NCBI GenBank assembly: GCA_946800325.1
Contig: OX326957.1
Location: 16,118,591 to 16,182,590 of the forward strand
From: Luzula sylvatica
Lineage: Eukaryota; Streptophyta; Magnoliopsida; Poales; Juncaceae
DNA length: 64,000 nt
Direction: 5' to 3'
In this document: piece by piece, positions 1 through 11,340 of the stretch
How positions within the stretch are numbered: the first letter of the stretch is position 1
Layout of the letters: each line of letters begins with the position of its first letter
Notes under the pieces: generated by a model
What the model was told of the DNA's origin: nothing
The model's database searches: none
What the model saw: the letters and a program-made list of their open reading frames with translations, nothing else
Translations under genes and position numbers: made by a program

Positions 1-702
1 CATCAACTTCTCGATTCGAGCCAAGGAGTCGACGCAAACCTGCACATCGTCGCAAATCTGCACCAATTCCTTGCAGAACCGACGATTCCAGCCCAGCCAG
101 AAAGGAGGGTTGTTCATCTCTGTTAATCGCAAACCAGACGAGCCTCCAGTGACCCATCCTTGAAGAGAAGCCAGACCTTGTCAAGCCTCGCAGCACTCGA
201 CGCCAAGGAAGGACAAGAAGAAGAGCAGCGTAGAAGAGCAAAAACTCGGGTTGAGGTGAAGAAGGGAAGAGCACCAGACCTCGCATCTCCATTTCCTTCC
301 AACGCGCGAAGAAGAAGAGCAGTGAAGAACTCGCAGCAACCGCGGAGCCTCTCGCCGGCAATCTCTCTTCATCGCGTGAAGAAGAAGAAACCCACGAAGA
401 AGAAGGGTCTGAAGGTTAGCGGATCCGGGTTAGTTTGTGATCCAATTTGGGTGGGAGTTTCAAGTTCCGAATTTGGAATACCGGTTTACCTGGAAATCAG
501 GAGAAGAAAACCGGTAAAATAATTCTGGATTTTTCTCAGAATCCAGAAAGGAAACTGCAGCACAATTCCCAGTTCTGCCAGAACCTAGAATCCAAAATCC
601 GAGAATTCAAATTCAAATTCTGTTAAAAATCCAGAATTGTTAACGGATCTGATTTGTTTCTTAACGGGTCTGCACGTCGCTGAAGCGTTTTGAGGCGATA
701 CG
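1..702. other. Probable interior of an LTR retroelement, no clear gene
   Basis: This stretch lies upstream of the repeat-rich frame at 703 and probably belongs to the same LTR element, whose 5' part is outside the window. It is purine-rich, with many GAAGAAG runs between about 215 and 400. The one longish open frame (160-522, plus strand) begins with TTG rather than ATG and encodes a low-complexity Arg/Lys-rich peptide, so I do not call it a gene. Between 520 and 650 short AATCCAGAA-like words recur. Confidence 0.4.
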
Positions 703-1767
703 ATGAGTAATAAAATAGTATATTTGTGGGATATTGTGTATCCCGAATCATCGCATCGATTAATTAAATTGGGAGAAGGAATCTATGAGGGAAAAAGTTG
801 GTATTGGTGCGAAAAAGAAAATGCGGCTCATTATTGCAATGAATGGTGTGATCAAAAGGTTTTGTATAATCGTAATTTCTCTCGGTGTAATGTGAGTAAC
901 GCGTTGTATACATTATCTTGGGAGGAGAGACAAGCTATTGCGAGGTATAATCGAGAAAGAGAAATCGAGGAGAGGAACAAGATTTTTAACGAAATCATAA
1001 AGAAAATTGATCAAATATTGAATTCTACTCAATTTTCTAGTGAAGTTAGAAGTATCGATGATAAGTCGAATTGCAATGCAAATGAAACGGATTCGGGCGT
1101 GCTCGAAGCGGATTCGGGCGTGATCGAAGCGGATTCGGGCGTGATCGAAGAGGATTCGGACGTGATCGAAGCGGATTCGGGCGTGATCGAAGCGGATTCC
1201 GGCGTGATCGAAGCGGACTCGGGCGTGCTCGAATCGGATTCGGACGTGCTCGAAGCGGATTCGGGCGTGATCGAAGCGGATTCGGGCGTGATCGAAGCGG
1301 ATTCGGTCGTGATCGAAGAGGATTCGGGCGTGATCGAAGCGGATCCGGTTGAGATTGAATCGGACTTGGACGTGATCAAAGTGGATTCGGGTACGATGCG
1401 ATTAGTAGGTAAAACGTATGTGGATCCGTATTTGCATTTTAAGAGGGATACTTTTCGAGAAAGTGTGAATGAAGATTTGAGAGGATTGTGCGCATTTCAA
1501 GAAAGACGGTTATCTCCATTAGAAACACGACTCGAAGGGGGGATCGACGATGAAGTGAAAAGGCCACCTCCGAAACCGAAAATAAGGTACGGTGTGGAAT
1601 CTTCAAAGGTGGTGATTCGTGTTGGGTTGAAAAGACCACCACCAAAGCCGAATATACGGTACGATGCGAAATCTTCAACGGTGGTGATTCGCGTTATATT
1701 CAAAAGGCCACCACCAAAACCTAATATAAATTTCGCATGTTTGATCCTTGAGGACAAGGATCTTTAA
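703..1767 (+). CDS. Repeat-rich ORF at the 3' end of a Ty3-like retrotransposon
   Basis: A 354-residue uninterrupted frame with an ATG start, of unknown function. Three parts are visible. Residues 1-110 are Trp/Cys-rich at the start (Cys36, 45, 49 and 62, with His43), followed by a charged helix around 73-107. Residues 128-232 are 15 tandem copies of a 7-residue acidic unit (consensus EADSGVI). Residues 286-354 are three copies of a 24-residue unit beginning KRPPPKP, the last one cut short and ending EDKDL. The stop codon overlaps a polypurine tract and lies 12 bp before an LTR, which is where the pol frame or an extra ORF of Ty3/gypsy elements ends. No reverse transcriptase, integrase or protease motif is present. 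It may be an accessory ORF or a pol tail replaced by acquired repeats. The frame staying open across both repeat arrays suggests it was recently coding. Confidence 0.55.
   Translation: MSNKIVYLWDIVYPESSHRLIKLGEGIYEGKSWYWCEKENAAHYCNEWCDQKVLYNRNFSRCNVSNALYTLSWEERQAIARYNREREIEERNKIFNEIIKKIDQILNSTQFSSEVRSIDDKSNCNANETDSGVLEADSGVIEADSGVIEEDSDVIEADSGVIEADSGVIEADSGVLESDSDVLEADSGVIEADSGVIEADSVVIEEDSGVIEADPVEIESDLDVIKVDSGTMRLVGKTYVDPYLHFKRDTFRESVNEDLRGLCAFQERRLSPLETRLEGGIDDEVKRPPPKPKIRYGVESSKVVIRVGLKRPPPKPNIRYDAKSSTVVIRVIFKRPPPKPNINFACLILEDKDL
1084..1398 (+). repeat. 21-bp tandem repeat, 15 units, coding
   Basis: Consensus unit about GAAGCGGATTCGGGCGTGAT plus one base, in frame with the host ORF, each unit giving seven acidic residues. 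Units in the middle are almost identical. The last three (from about 1336) are more diverged, which is typical of expansion from the centre. Because the unit is a multiple of three, its reverse strand is also open, which makes a false antisense frame. Confidence 0.95.
1558..1767 (+). repeat. 72-bp tandem repeat, 2.9 units, coding
   Basis: Units start at 1558, 1630 and 1702. Each encodes 24 residues, starting KRPPPKP and then following an IRY..ESSKVVIRV pattern. The third unit diverges after KRPPPKPNI and runs into the stop codon. Confidence 0.92.
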
Positions 1768-1776
1768 AGGAGACGG
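1766..1776 (+). other. Polypurine tract (plus-strand primer site)
   Basis: AAAGGAGACGG lies immediately 5' of the LTR start TGTCATGATCC. Its position and composition match the polypurine tract that primes plus-strand synthesis in Ty3-like elements. It overlaps the last two bases of the ORF's stop codon. Confidence 0.7.
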
Positions 1777-1907
1777 TATTGTCATGATCCGAGGGTACAT
1801 GGGTCATTAAGAATAAATGAGGGGTTTAATTGCAAATTCGCTTTTGGTTCACGAGGTGCATGGTGCACCGTGTTTAGTTAATATTTTCTTTTATAGGTTT
1901 GTCGCAT

Positions 1908-1916
1908 TATAAATAG
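1908..1916 (+). promoter_or_regulatory. TATA box inside the LTR
   Basis: TATAAATAG, followed by a purine-rich stretch. Placed about 130 bp into the 314-bp LTR, it fits the U3 promoter of the retroelement. Confidence 0.6.
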
Positions 1917-2069
1917 GGAGAAGAGAGAGAATTAGAGAAAATATTGATGTAATTGTTTCTTCGTGTAAGAAATCGAGACTTTGTCTCTTTATACTTTAAT
2001 GAATCGAATTCGAATTCATTTAAAGTTTGTATCTTGATCTCATTTTATCCTAATTTGAGGTTGTTTTAG

Positions 2070-2092
2070 TAACGATTCGAGTCGAATCGTTA
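2070..2092. repeat. Perfect 11-bp inverted repeat at the LTR end
   Basis: Arms TAACGATTCGA and TCGAATCGTTA are separated by a single G and end one base before the LTR terminus. Confidence 0.9.
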
Positions 2093-2093
2093 C

Positions 2094-3609
2094 AAATTTG
2101 TTCCACTCGCCATCACCCAAACCCTTGAATTTACTCACTCTGGAGCCTCTACTCGCCATCGCCAGACAAAGAATACTAGGGTTCTTGCGAGCAAAGGTAA
2201 TTGGTTGATTTGTTTTGTTATTTACTGTGTTTGTAAGTTTTTTCGTTGTTCTCGACGCAAATTAGATACATTTTTGGTATAATTTAGGGTTGGTTTAGTG
2301 GGAGTAATGTCGTTTTACTTCGATTGAACTCATTAATGCTCTGTGGAGCGAAATATGTTTTGCTTAGTTGTTTGCTTTACTCATTAGCATTCCCTAATTT
2401 TACAGTGTTATCACCGAGCTATTCAATGTAGATAGCTCGCAGAAGCTTTTTTCATCGCTCGAGCCTTTTCTTCGTAGAAAGGCATTTCTTTTCGAGCCTA
2501 TTTCTTTTCGAATCATTTTTAAGATTTTGATTTGAGTTCAATTTCGTTCTTTTCAAATCTTAGGGTTATTTTCATAGAAAGGCATGATATTTTATTGGAC
2601 TGCTCCGATGAGTTATTTCGATGATCTGGGAATCTTTTGTGACTGGTATGAAGCCTTCCGTTTTCATTTTTTTTTGCTTCAATTGGTATCGCAAATGGAG
2701 GTACACAATATATTGCATACGATAGTGGATTTGTAATTGTTTCTCATATTATAACATTACTTTCATATTTTTTAATCAACGAAAAAGGCTATCTCTTTTG
2801 GTTATTTCTTCAATTCAGCAGATTTAGCTCAGAGGCCACGTCACCCAGTCATGCTGCCTATGGCCTTGCCTGCCAATTCTGCTTCGAATAAGCCCTTTCA
2901 TCGAACAATGTATACTTTAGTTTTCTTTTCCTTAATTAATAATTAGGTTTTCGGTTGATTCTTATGGTTATTCATTTATTTCACGTTAATACTATTTTAG
3001 TTCGTTCATCTCGAGACTAATTGTAATTGATTGCACGATTTCTAAATGTCAGGAATGGTTGCTTTTCGCAAAAAGGGGTTTAATTGCGGTTCTGAGCTTC
3101 TTCATATTTTCGCATATTGCAGTTGCAGGGGCTTATTTGAAAATTTCCTCAGAAGGTAGTTATAATTATTTTTATTGAAGGGGCCTTAATTGCAGATTTA
3201 GAGTCGGAATTATCACGAATAGTACAATTTGCAAATATGTCCCTGCATATTAGTAAAATTAATAATTTATTATATTGTGTACTAGATGCATTGGCGGATC
3301 CATACATCAAATATGTTGTGAACATAGAGAGAGTCCATTTCGAAACCTTGAGGTAAGCAAGCTTCCTTGGTTTTATATTAAAAAACGAAGGGGGCGAGAA
3401 GGGCCTCCAGCCGTACCAGTCAACGATCTAGCAATGTTCGGTTGATACAGTTGGGCACTTACTGCCGGTACATTGACGTGGTGAAAACTGACGCACTGAG
3501 TATCACAGCACAAGATGGAAATGGAAAATATAAAAGAATGGTACATGGAAACATTATATACATTTCTTGATTGTTGTACTAATTAGAGTTCCCTTTTTTG
3601 TACATGCAG
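2094..3609 (+). pseudogene. Decayed 5' part of a plant gene (leader and introns)
   Basis: 2094-2196 looks like a 5' leader exon: a C-rich start, then TAGGGTTCTTGCGAGCAAAG followed by a GTAATT donor at 2197. The rest is T-rich intron-like DNA with short exon-like islands (around 2820-2890, 3290-3355 ending in a GTAAGC donor, and 3390-3540). None gives a continuous frame. The SIN3-like exon at 3610 is the only recognisable coding piece downstream, so this is probably the front of that broken gene. Identity is inferred from position only. Confidence 0.4.
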
Positions 3610-3805
3610 AACCGGTTCCCAAATGAGGAGCACGTGTACAAGTCCTTCCTTGGCATTCTTAACTTGTACTGCAAGGAGAACAAGAGCATTCAAGACATGT
3701 ACAGAAAATTTGAAATGCTTTTCGAGCACCATCATGGTTTTCTTTTTAAAAACCCGTAGGTATCACCATCCTGATTTACTCGAAGAGAACAAGACCATGT
3801 CTTGA
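3610..3805 (+). pseudogene. SIN3-like paired amphipathic helix (PAH) exon, broken
   Basis: After a TGCAG acceptor the frame reads NRFPNEEHVYKSFLGILNLY and continues in the pattern of a PAH domain of the plant SIN3-like (SNL) corepressors, which bind repressors and recruit histone deacetylase. After about 49 codons it meets TAG at 3757-3759. The end of the domain continues in another frame as HHPDLLEENK up to the stop at 3805. So there is a stop plus a frameshift, and no further SIN3 exons follow. I read it as a gene remnant. The match is to the family from memory; no alignment was run. Confidence 0.72.
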
Positions 3806-4489
3806 TTTAATGTTGTTATATTTAATTTCGAATTGTTAATGATTATTTTGTATTCATGTAATAAATTCAAGATTAAAATTAATGTCATGTATTTGTATAT
3901 TTATATGATATGATATATTTTTGTATTTTGGTATAATTTTATAATTAAAAAAGAATATGAATAGTGTTCTATAACCTTACTTAAATGTCGGCATTTATAC
4001 ATAGAACAAGAAGTGAGGAGAAGGCAGTTTACCTTTTCGTTGCTCTCAGAAGTGTTCTAGGGCGATTTATTGCTGCCCTCATTAGGGTTTCAAAACTCTA
4101 CTTTCGCCATGAGAGGAGATTTCGCCGTGAGAGCAGAAGAGAAAGGGAATAAACACTCAAAGAACGAACATGGGAGAGAGAGAGAGAGAGAGAGAGAGAG
4201 CTGTGAGTGGATTTATCTAAGTATACTGAAAAATGTTTTAGAAGGAAAGTTCCCTCCAATATTTTTGCTAACTAACATTGAAAAGATAATTTAGAGGGAA
4301 ACTTTTTTCTAATTTTTTGCTAATCTTTTTTATCACATTTTAGTTCATATAAAAACTTCAATTAAAAAAATAAAAAACCTAATCCTAAAAATTAATATTT
4401 GTCAAATTAAGACTTGTGTAAATTAATTGTAATATTATGAAAAAAATGTATGCTCTTATATTGTGCAACAGTTAAGGCATTTAATATAT
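3806..4489. other. AT-rich DNA with a GA microsatellite, no gene
   Basis: No coding signal. (GA)14 occupies 4173-4200. The small open frame across it (4070-4294) is low-complexity and has no recognisable product. Confidence 0.6.
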
Positions 4490-4756
4490 TTGCCGGTAAT
4501 CAACGACCAAATTTAGTCCAAATTATTTTTCATTTTATTTGTCAATCATTTTGCGACAATTTGTTCGTCACAAAATATACTGACTTACGGACTTAATCGT
4601 GTTTTGTGACTAACTTAGTAGCAAATAAAAAACTTTGTCCCAATAAATTATTATATTTTGGGACAAACAAATATCAGTCGCTAATAATGTCATACAGTGA
4701 CAATATTTACTTGGTCGCTAGGATTTTCGTAGCTAATGAAACTTTTTGTAGTAGTG
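4490..4756. mobile_element. CACTA (En/Spm) terminus
   Basis: The right end reads TTTTTGTAGTAGTG, the reverse complement of a CACTACTACAAAAA terminal repeat. Inside it, short subterminal words of the GCGAC/GTCGC type recur (about 4550, 4680 and 4715), as in CACTA elements. TAG follows, a possible 3-bp target site. The left end could not be found, so this is a fragment or a much-decayed non-autonomous copy. Confidence 0.65.
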
Positions 4757-4771
4757 TAGTGTAGCAACAAT

Positions 4772-5120
4772 ATTTTAATTTTCGGGTCATTCGGGTCGTG
4801 AGTTTCGGGTCATTCGGGTCATGAGTTTCGGGTCATTCGGGTTTCGGGTTAGTTCGGGTTTCGGGTCGTTCGGGTTTCGGGTCATTCGGTTTCGGGTCGA
4901 TTTCGGGTTCGGGTCATTCGGTTTCGGGTCGATTTCGGGTTCGGGTCATTCGGTTTCGGGTCGATTTCGGTTTCGGGTCGATTTCGGGTTCGGGTCATTC
5001 GGTTTCGGTTTCGGGTTCGGGTTCGGGTCGTTGACTTTTCAATATTTTCGGGTCGGGTCGGGTTCGGATTCGGGCGGGTCGGGTCATTTTTTCGGGTCGG
5101 GTCAGATTTTGCCAGCTCTA
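4772..5120. mobile_element. hAT-like element end with TTCGGGT tandem repeats
   Basis: The interior is a degenerate array of TTCGGGT/TTCGGGTCA words. The right end GATTTTGCCAGCTCTA is the reverse complement of a TAGAGCTGGCAAAATC hAT-type terminus. The left terminus is missing. Long open frames here on both strands (4821-5195 plus, 4882-5136 minus) come from the repeat and are not genes. Confidence 0.6.
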
Positions 5121-5189
5121 CCCCCTCTGGCCTCAAATCCCAATAATATTTATATCTTTATAGGTTTAATTCATGTCTTGGTGGGCTAC

Positions 5190-7040
5190 AATTAATGTCT
5201 TGGTGGGCTACAAACACATGTTCACGAAAAAAAAAATTACACAAAACAAAAAATAATATTATATAGTCCTTAATTGCATTTATTTGCAAAATATATAAGT
5301 AAGAAATTATAAATATATTGTTTAAAAATGATATATAAAATTTCAGTCAAATATATGGCTAATTATTCTTTTGTCACAACAATATTGTGAATAATCTATG
5401 TACCAGTTTAATTAATCCATTTTTTTCACTCATATTTTGAACATATTAAAAAAATCCAATCTTCATAGTCATTAAGGATTATGGTCGATAGTTTCATAAT
5501 TCAGATAATTGAACATATAACATAATTGTTATATGTATAATTATGTGTTCCAATCATACCAAGTTCCAAGATTTCAAATATTTCAAACACCAAGTTCATT
5601 GAAATAAAATGACAATGAGATAAAAAAAAATTATAATTGAAATACTACACGACTAATCCAAAAGAAAATTTAAAAATTGAAACAAAATTTGTTTAAATCT
5701 TTTTCTGAAAAAAAAAAAAGACTTACCGTCATCAACTACGTCTTTGTAATCCACGAATATCATTCATATTGATTTTCCCCGACGTCTCAAATATTTGTGA
5801 ATTGTTTAAAACTCGTCGTGAATCTCCAAAGAGTTTATTTAGTAATTATTTATAAAAAAAATGTTGAAAGAATTAAATGTAATATGGAGTTCTATCGCAA
5901 ATTAGGCAAGAAACAAATATATACCAAGTTGAACAATAAGAAGCAATCTTCACATGAAAAATGGTTACAAGTGAATGTTATTATTGTGATCGAATTTACA
6001 TGTTGGTATGGCAAAACACAAATTATACGTTTTATCTGTTTTTTGTTTTGGAAGGAGGATAAAGTAAAATAATCATAAAATAAAAACTTTAGTTTATATT
6101 TTATTACAAATAATATATACATATTGACATTTTATATTTAATTACAAAATATATAAATTTTTAATTGCATGGATTAATCAACAACAAAAATATCAATACT
6201 AATCTATGAATTAATGATTTTGAACTAAAATACATTTTACCTGATAAAATAAATTTGCATTTGTGTATTTTAAATACCGAATTATTGTACATGTTTATGT
6301 AAAATAAATATAACTATAAACGAACAATCAATTAGTAGCGTATTTTTTTATTTGCCGACTTGAAAAACATTTAATTCAAATTATACGCAAACGTATTATG
6401 TATAATTAGAGAATTCGTAACTATGACCAATCCTGCACCTAACGACTCATCTCTTATTTTTAGTGCGGCTTAATTTTTTAAAAATTATCAAAATTCAATT
6501 GACTGGTTTATTTAATTTATTTTCCTTGTAGAAAATTTATAACTAGTGATATAGATTAGAGGAACTTCGTTCTACCCCATCTTTTTATTTTCTGTTTATC
6601 TTACCTATCGCCTTTCGAAATGTAACGGTACAGATAATAATTTGTTATGGGAAGTGTTACTTCTATAGCAGATATTTTTTAATCAAAAAAAATTATCTAT
6701 ATTTTTATTTAAATTTCTAAAATATCATTAATTTAAATGGATTTTAGTTTCGCAGATTAATTAAGAAACACATGGAGAATAAATGAATGATGAGAATCTT
6801 CTATATATATGTTACTAAAAAAATATATTTTTTGAATTTTCATAAAAATATAAATATTTGCTCTGGACTTGAGAATATCAATCCTCGTTGCCCATTTATT
6901 AAATATCATTTATCTCCAGAAAATTATTTCTATTTTGTCCTTCCAGAAAACAGATAAAATGGACAAGTTGTGTTTTGCTATAACAATAATATATAAAGTT
7001 GATCACAATAATAACACTCCTATAACCACTTTTCATACTG
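5190..7040. repeat. Macro-repeat copy A (partial)
   Basis: Left arm and part of the centre of the AT-rich macro-repeat that fills most of the window. Landmarks in order: GGGCTACAAACACATGTTCACG near 5200, the reverse-oriented copy of the unknown exon (TCTCAAATATTTGTGAATTG near 5783), and the centre (TCCTTCCAGAAAACAGATAA near 6939). It is then cut off and fused near 7040 to the start of copy B, so the forward exon and right arm are missing. Confidence 0.65.
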
Positions 7041-10000
7041 CTATAAAAATATATTGTTTAGCACGTTAAATATATTGTTCACCATGTACATTATGTCTTA
7101 AAGTTTAATATGTTCGGGAAAAAATAACTAAAAAAATTAAAACTCGCAAAATTAAAAAAAATACAAATAAAAATACTTTGGTTTTTACAAGACTGAAGAT
7201 TAATGATTAAAAAGTATTTTAATAAATATGATTTGTCGTGTGTAAAATAAAATAATAAAACATACTAAAGTTGGTAATTAATGTGATTTACCACATAATC
7301 ACATAATCAATGTGGGTGGCTATTTACTTATTACTGTTTATTATCCATCCTGATTTGTTATCTAATATAAATATTAAAAAGAATATATATTGTTTTCTTC
7401 TTTTTAAATTATTGAAATTTTTCTCGTGTTGACATGTGCCTGTGTTATATTTTAATATTATTAGCAATTAGCAACAATGAAATTACAAAATATAAAAAGT
7501 TATGCTTCTCCATTGATCCCAAATAAATATTTTTTGAGTTTTTATATGAGTTGAGTTAACCCACACTCATAATGAATAGAAATAGAAATACACAAATGGT
7601 TAAAAAAATACAAATATTAAAAAATCGAGTATACAAATATACCAGATGAATAAAGTCACAAAATGCAATGGTTAAAACATAAAAGAGATGATGTGATTTT
7701 ACCAGTAGACTTTAAGATAGGTGAAAATTATTGGTTTGAGTTAATTTACAAAAAATACTAGCTAAATTTTTTATGGTTTGCCCTACAAATATTATAGTTA
7801 CAAACACATCTTCACGGAAAAAATATTAGACAAAAGAAAAATTAATATTAGTCATAAATTGCATTTATTTGCAAAACATATAAGTAAGAAATTATAAATA
7901 TATTGCTTAAACATGATATCTACAATTTCAGTCATAAATATGGCACATCATTCTTTTGTCACAAAAATATTGTGAATAATCTATGTACCAGTTAATTAAT
8001 TCATTTTTTCACTCATATTTGAACATATTCAAAAAAGTCCAATCATTAAAGTTATTTATTGTTACGATCGATAGTTTCATAATCCAGATAATTGCATATA
8101 ACATAATATATAATTATGTATTCCAATCATACCAAATTCGAAGATTGAAATTTAAGCACACAAAAATAATCTGCAAAGAAAAATACGCAAGGGGAGTAGT
8201 TGATCTTGAAAGGATTCACTGAAATAAAATGACAATGAGATAAAAAGTTTTAATTAAAATACTCAACGACTAACCCAAAAGTAAATTTAAAAATTAAAAC
8301 AAAATTTCTTAATTTTTTTAAAAAAAAAAAGAGATTTACATTGTGGTAAGTTCATCAACTAAGTCCCCGACGTCTCAAATACTTGTGAATTGTTTGAAAC
8401 TCTTCGTGAATCTCCAAAGAGTTTATTTAGTCATTATTTATAATTTCCAACAATTTATAAGTAAAAGAAATTTACATTCATATATTTTTAAATACCGAAT
8501 TATTGTACATGTATTATGTAAAATAAGTGTAATAATAAAGAAATAATCAAATTAGTAGACTATTTTTTTTTATTTGGCCGACTTGAAAAAAGTTTGATCC
8601 AAATTATACACAAACGTATTATTAGGATTCATAACTATGACCAACCCAGCACCCAATGACTTTTTTTAATTTTATGTTTATCTTTCTTTTTTTTTTTTTT
8701 TGGAAGGAGGTTCGACAATATGCCGAGACCTCGAATATATTAGATCAAAGAAGTGAAACGAAAGAGAGAATTTGGAGAGAATATGTAAGACAATATTCTT
8801 ATTTTTTTTTTTTGTGAAGAGAATCCTAGGCCACGAATCGTGGCTATCATAGATTTCTTTTAATTTTATTTTTATATTGATGTCGCCAGGTTTCGAACCC
8901 ACAATCTCTACAACTTGAGGATTTATTGTGCCGAACAATCAACCATCTAGGCTATGGTACCATTGAGAAGTGCTATTTCTATAGCCTCTATTTTTGAATC
9001 CGAAAATATTATCTATATTTTATTTAAATTTCTAAAATATCATTAATTTAAAGGGATTTCAGTTTCGTAATTAATTAAGAAACACATGGATAATAAATTA
9101 ATGATGAGAATATTCTAAATAAATGAAATAAAAAAAATATATTGTGAATTTCCATAAAAATATAAATATTTGCTCGAGATTCGAAAATATCAATCCTCCT
9201 TTCCCATTTATTATTATATATCATTTATCTCCATAAATTTATTTCTATTTTGTCCTTCTAGAAAACAGATAAAATGTACAAGTTGTGTTTTGCCATAACA
9301 ATATGTAAAGTCGATCACAATAATAACATTTTCCTATAACTACTCTTCATACTTCTCATGTGAATGTGAAGAGTGCTTCTTATAGTTCAACTTGGTATTT
9401 ATTTGTTTCTCGCCGAATTTGCTACAGAGCTCCATATTGCATTTAGTTCTTTCAAAAAAAAATTCTTAAATAATGACTAAATAAATTCCTTGGTGATTTC
9501 TCGAGTTTCAAACAATTCACAAGTATTTGAGACGTTGGAGAAAATCAATGTTATAGATATTCGTGGATTACGAGGGTGTAGTTGATGAATCTCCACTTAA
9601 GTAAGTCTTCTTTTTTCTTTTTTCTTTTTTTTCTTTTTTTACAATTTTCACCAATTTTTGTTTAATTTTTATATTTAATTTCGGGTTAGTCGTGTAGGAT
9701 TTCAATTATAACTTTTTATCTAATTATTGTTCTATTTCAGTACACAATTTCAAACGATTTCCGAAGCGAATCTTGGAATTTGATGTCATTGGTCAACCGT
9801 CTTTTAACGAGAAGGGATAGATTTTTATGTATGATTATGATTTAAGAAAATTTTGATCGTTGGTACGTGATTATATAGTTAAATGGACATGTCATTATTC
9901 AAATATGAGTGAAAAAATTAGTTAATTAACTGGTACATATATTTCTTACTTATATATTTTTGCAAATCAATGCAATTTATGACTATCTAAATTAATTTTT

Positions 10001-11340
10001 GTTTTGTCAAATATTTTTCCGTGAACATGAGTTTGTAACTATAATATTTGTAGTACAAACCTTAAAAATATTTAGCTAGTATTTTTGTAAATTAACTCAA
10101 AACCTTTAATTTTCACCTATCTCAAAACCTACTGGTAAAATCACATCAGCACTTTTAAGTTTTAACCATTGCATTGTCTTAAATGGTCAACCATAGATGC
10201 AAAATAATAGAAAGTGAATGTCGTAAATGATCAAATATAATATTAATGTATATGATGAATTCACAACACACAATCTAACAGTTAATAATCATGATAAACA
10301 TGTTGATGTGGCTTATTGAAGCGGCTTAAAAATATGTACAAAATAAGAAAGTGGATAAATTAAGTATAGACAATTTTATGAGAATAAACTACATGTAATA
10401 AATTATTTATCTTTAACCATTTTATAAAGTGTTTGACAAAATAATTAAAAGTAAATAATGAGAAAGTTCTCCTTATCTTTCTCACTAGCTAGTTATAAAT
10501 CTTCTATAATAAATCTTCTACAAGAAGAATCAAATTAGTACATGTGTTGATTATATTTTCTTGTAGTTTTAAAAATTGTATTTTTTTTTATATATATAAT
10601 AAATAGAAAAGATTCATATGTACGGTTCGGATAGTGGTCATACCAGATCCATATCCATATTTTTTTCGGATACGGATCCGGATACGATATTACCCGGATC
10701 CGGATACGATCCGTTTATTAGACAGATACAGATACATATATGGTTCGAATATTGTCGGATACGGATAGGGATACAAATACGGATCATATTCGGATATTAA
10801 AACGGATACTATGATATAATAATATAATATTATTTTTAGTATTCAAGTCTTGATTATTTTGTAATTTTAAAATAAATTATATATATTATTGACTATTAAA
10901 TATAATTAAAATATAGTTATTGTCTATTAGGTATTAGTATGATTTTAATCATGATTTCAACAAAACGGTTACCCGTTTACAAATTTTATTCCGATCCAGA
11001 TAGTATTCGGATCCATAAAAAAATTAGCTCCTATATCTTGATCCATACCCGTAAAAACGGATACGGTTCGGATCCGGTTCCATCCGGATTCGGATATTTT
11101 TTCGGATCCGAATATTTCTTCGGATATGGTTCGGATCGGTTCGGCAATATCCGCCCCATTGACACCCGTCTATAAAAATTACAATCACAACACATCTCGT
11201 ATATGTCTTTCAAAATTAAATATTAGATCTTATACATTAAGTATGTATAATTTCAACCCACATATTTACACTTATAAATCATTTGAAATCTTAAATTTAC
11301 GAGAAAATAGAAAGCAAAGCCCACGGACTAATTATCCATC
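7041..11340. repeat. Macro-repeat copy B (about 4.3 kb)
   Basis: Begins at GTTAAATATATTGTTCACCA and runs through the left arm (near 7780), the reverse exon (near 8368), the centre (near 9240), the forward exon pair (near 9484-9600 and 9740-9870) and the right arm (near 10020). It ends at the AAATTTACGAGAAAATAG block near 11295. The right arm is the reverse complement of the left arm. It aligns over its whole length with copy F at 25.7-30.2 kb, including the same hAT insertion, so both derive from one already-inserted ancestor. A CACTA end cuts it at 11341. Confidence 0.7.
10621..11168. mobile_element. hAT-like non-autonomous element (GGATACGG type)
   Basis: Both ends are dense in GGATACGG/CCGGATCC words around an AT-rich core, and the right end reads CCCCATTGACACCC. 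The copy at 29548 keeps the left terminus TAGGGGTGTCAATGG, which is inverted relative to that right end. Here the left terminus is eroded. It occupies the same place in both macro-repeat copies, so it was inserted before they duplicated. Confidence 0.65.

Larger units (their letters stand above)
1780..2093 (+). mobile_element. LTR (3' or solo) of a Ty3/gypsy-like retrotransposon
   Basis: The LTR starts TGTCATGATCC and ends CGTTACA, so it has the TG...CA termini of LTR retroelements, 314 bp in total. A polypurine tract precedes it, a TATA box sits at 1908-1916, and the last 24 bases contain a palindrome. Upstream sequence is element interior and downstream sequence looks like a gene leader, so this is the 3' LTR. 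The 5' LTR would lie outside the window to the left. The 5-bp duplication (expected AATTT) cannot be tested here. Confidence 0.8.

Noticed and set aside
160..522. Basic 120-residue frame
   Set aside because: It opens with TTG, is low-complexity (GAAGAAG) and has no family match. Left as part of the retroelement interior.
1029..1379. Long minus-strand open frame opposite the acidic repeats
   Set aside because: It is the antisense of a 21-bp repeat; any open unit stays open. No independent evidence.
1084..1398. Regular repeats that might suggest a CRISPR array
   Set aside because: The units are contiguous with no spacers, are in frame inside a coding region, and the DNA is plant.
4821..5195. 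Gly/Phe-rich frames on both strands
   Set aside because: They are produced by TTCGGGT repeats in a hAT-like element; no start context or family.
7983..8222. Small frame (MYQLINSFFHSYLN type) recurring near 27115 and 37840
   Set aside because: It recurs because the left arm recurs. Composition is that of AT-rich DNA, stops and frames vary among copies, and the reverse complement on the other arm is not preserved as protein.
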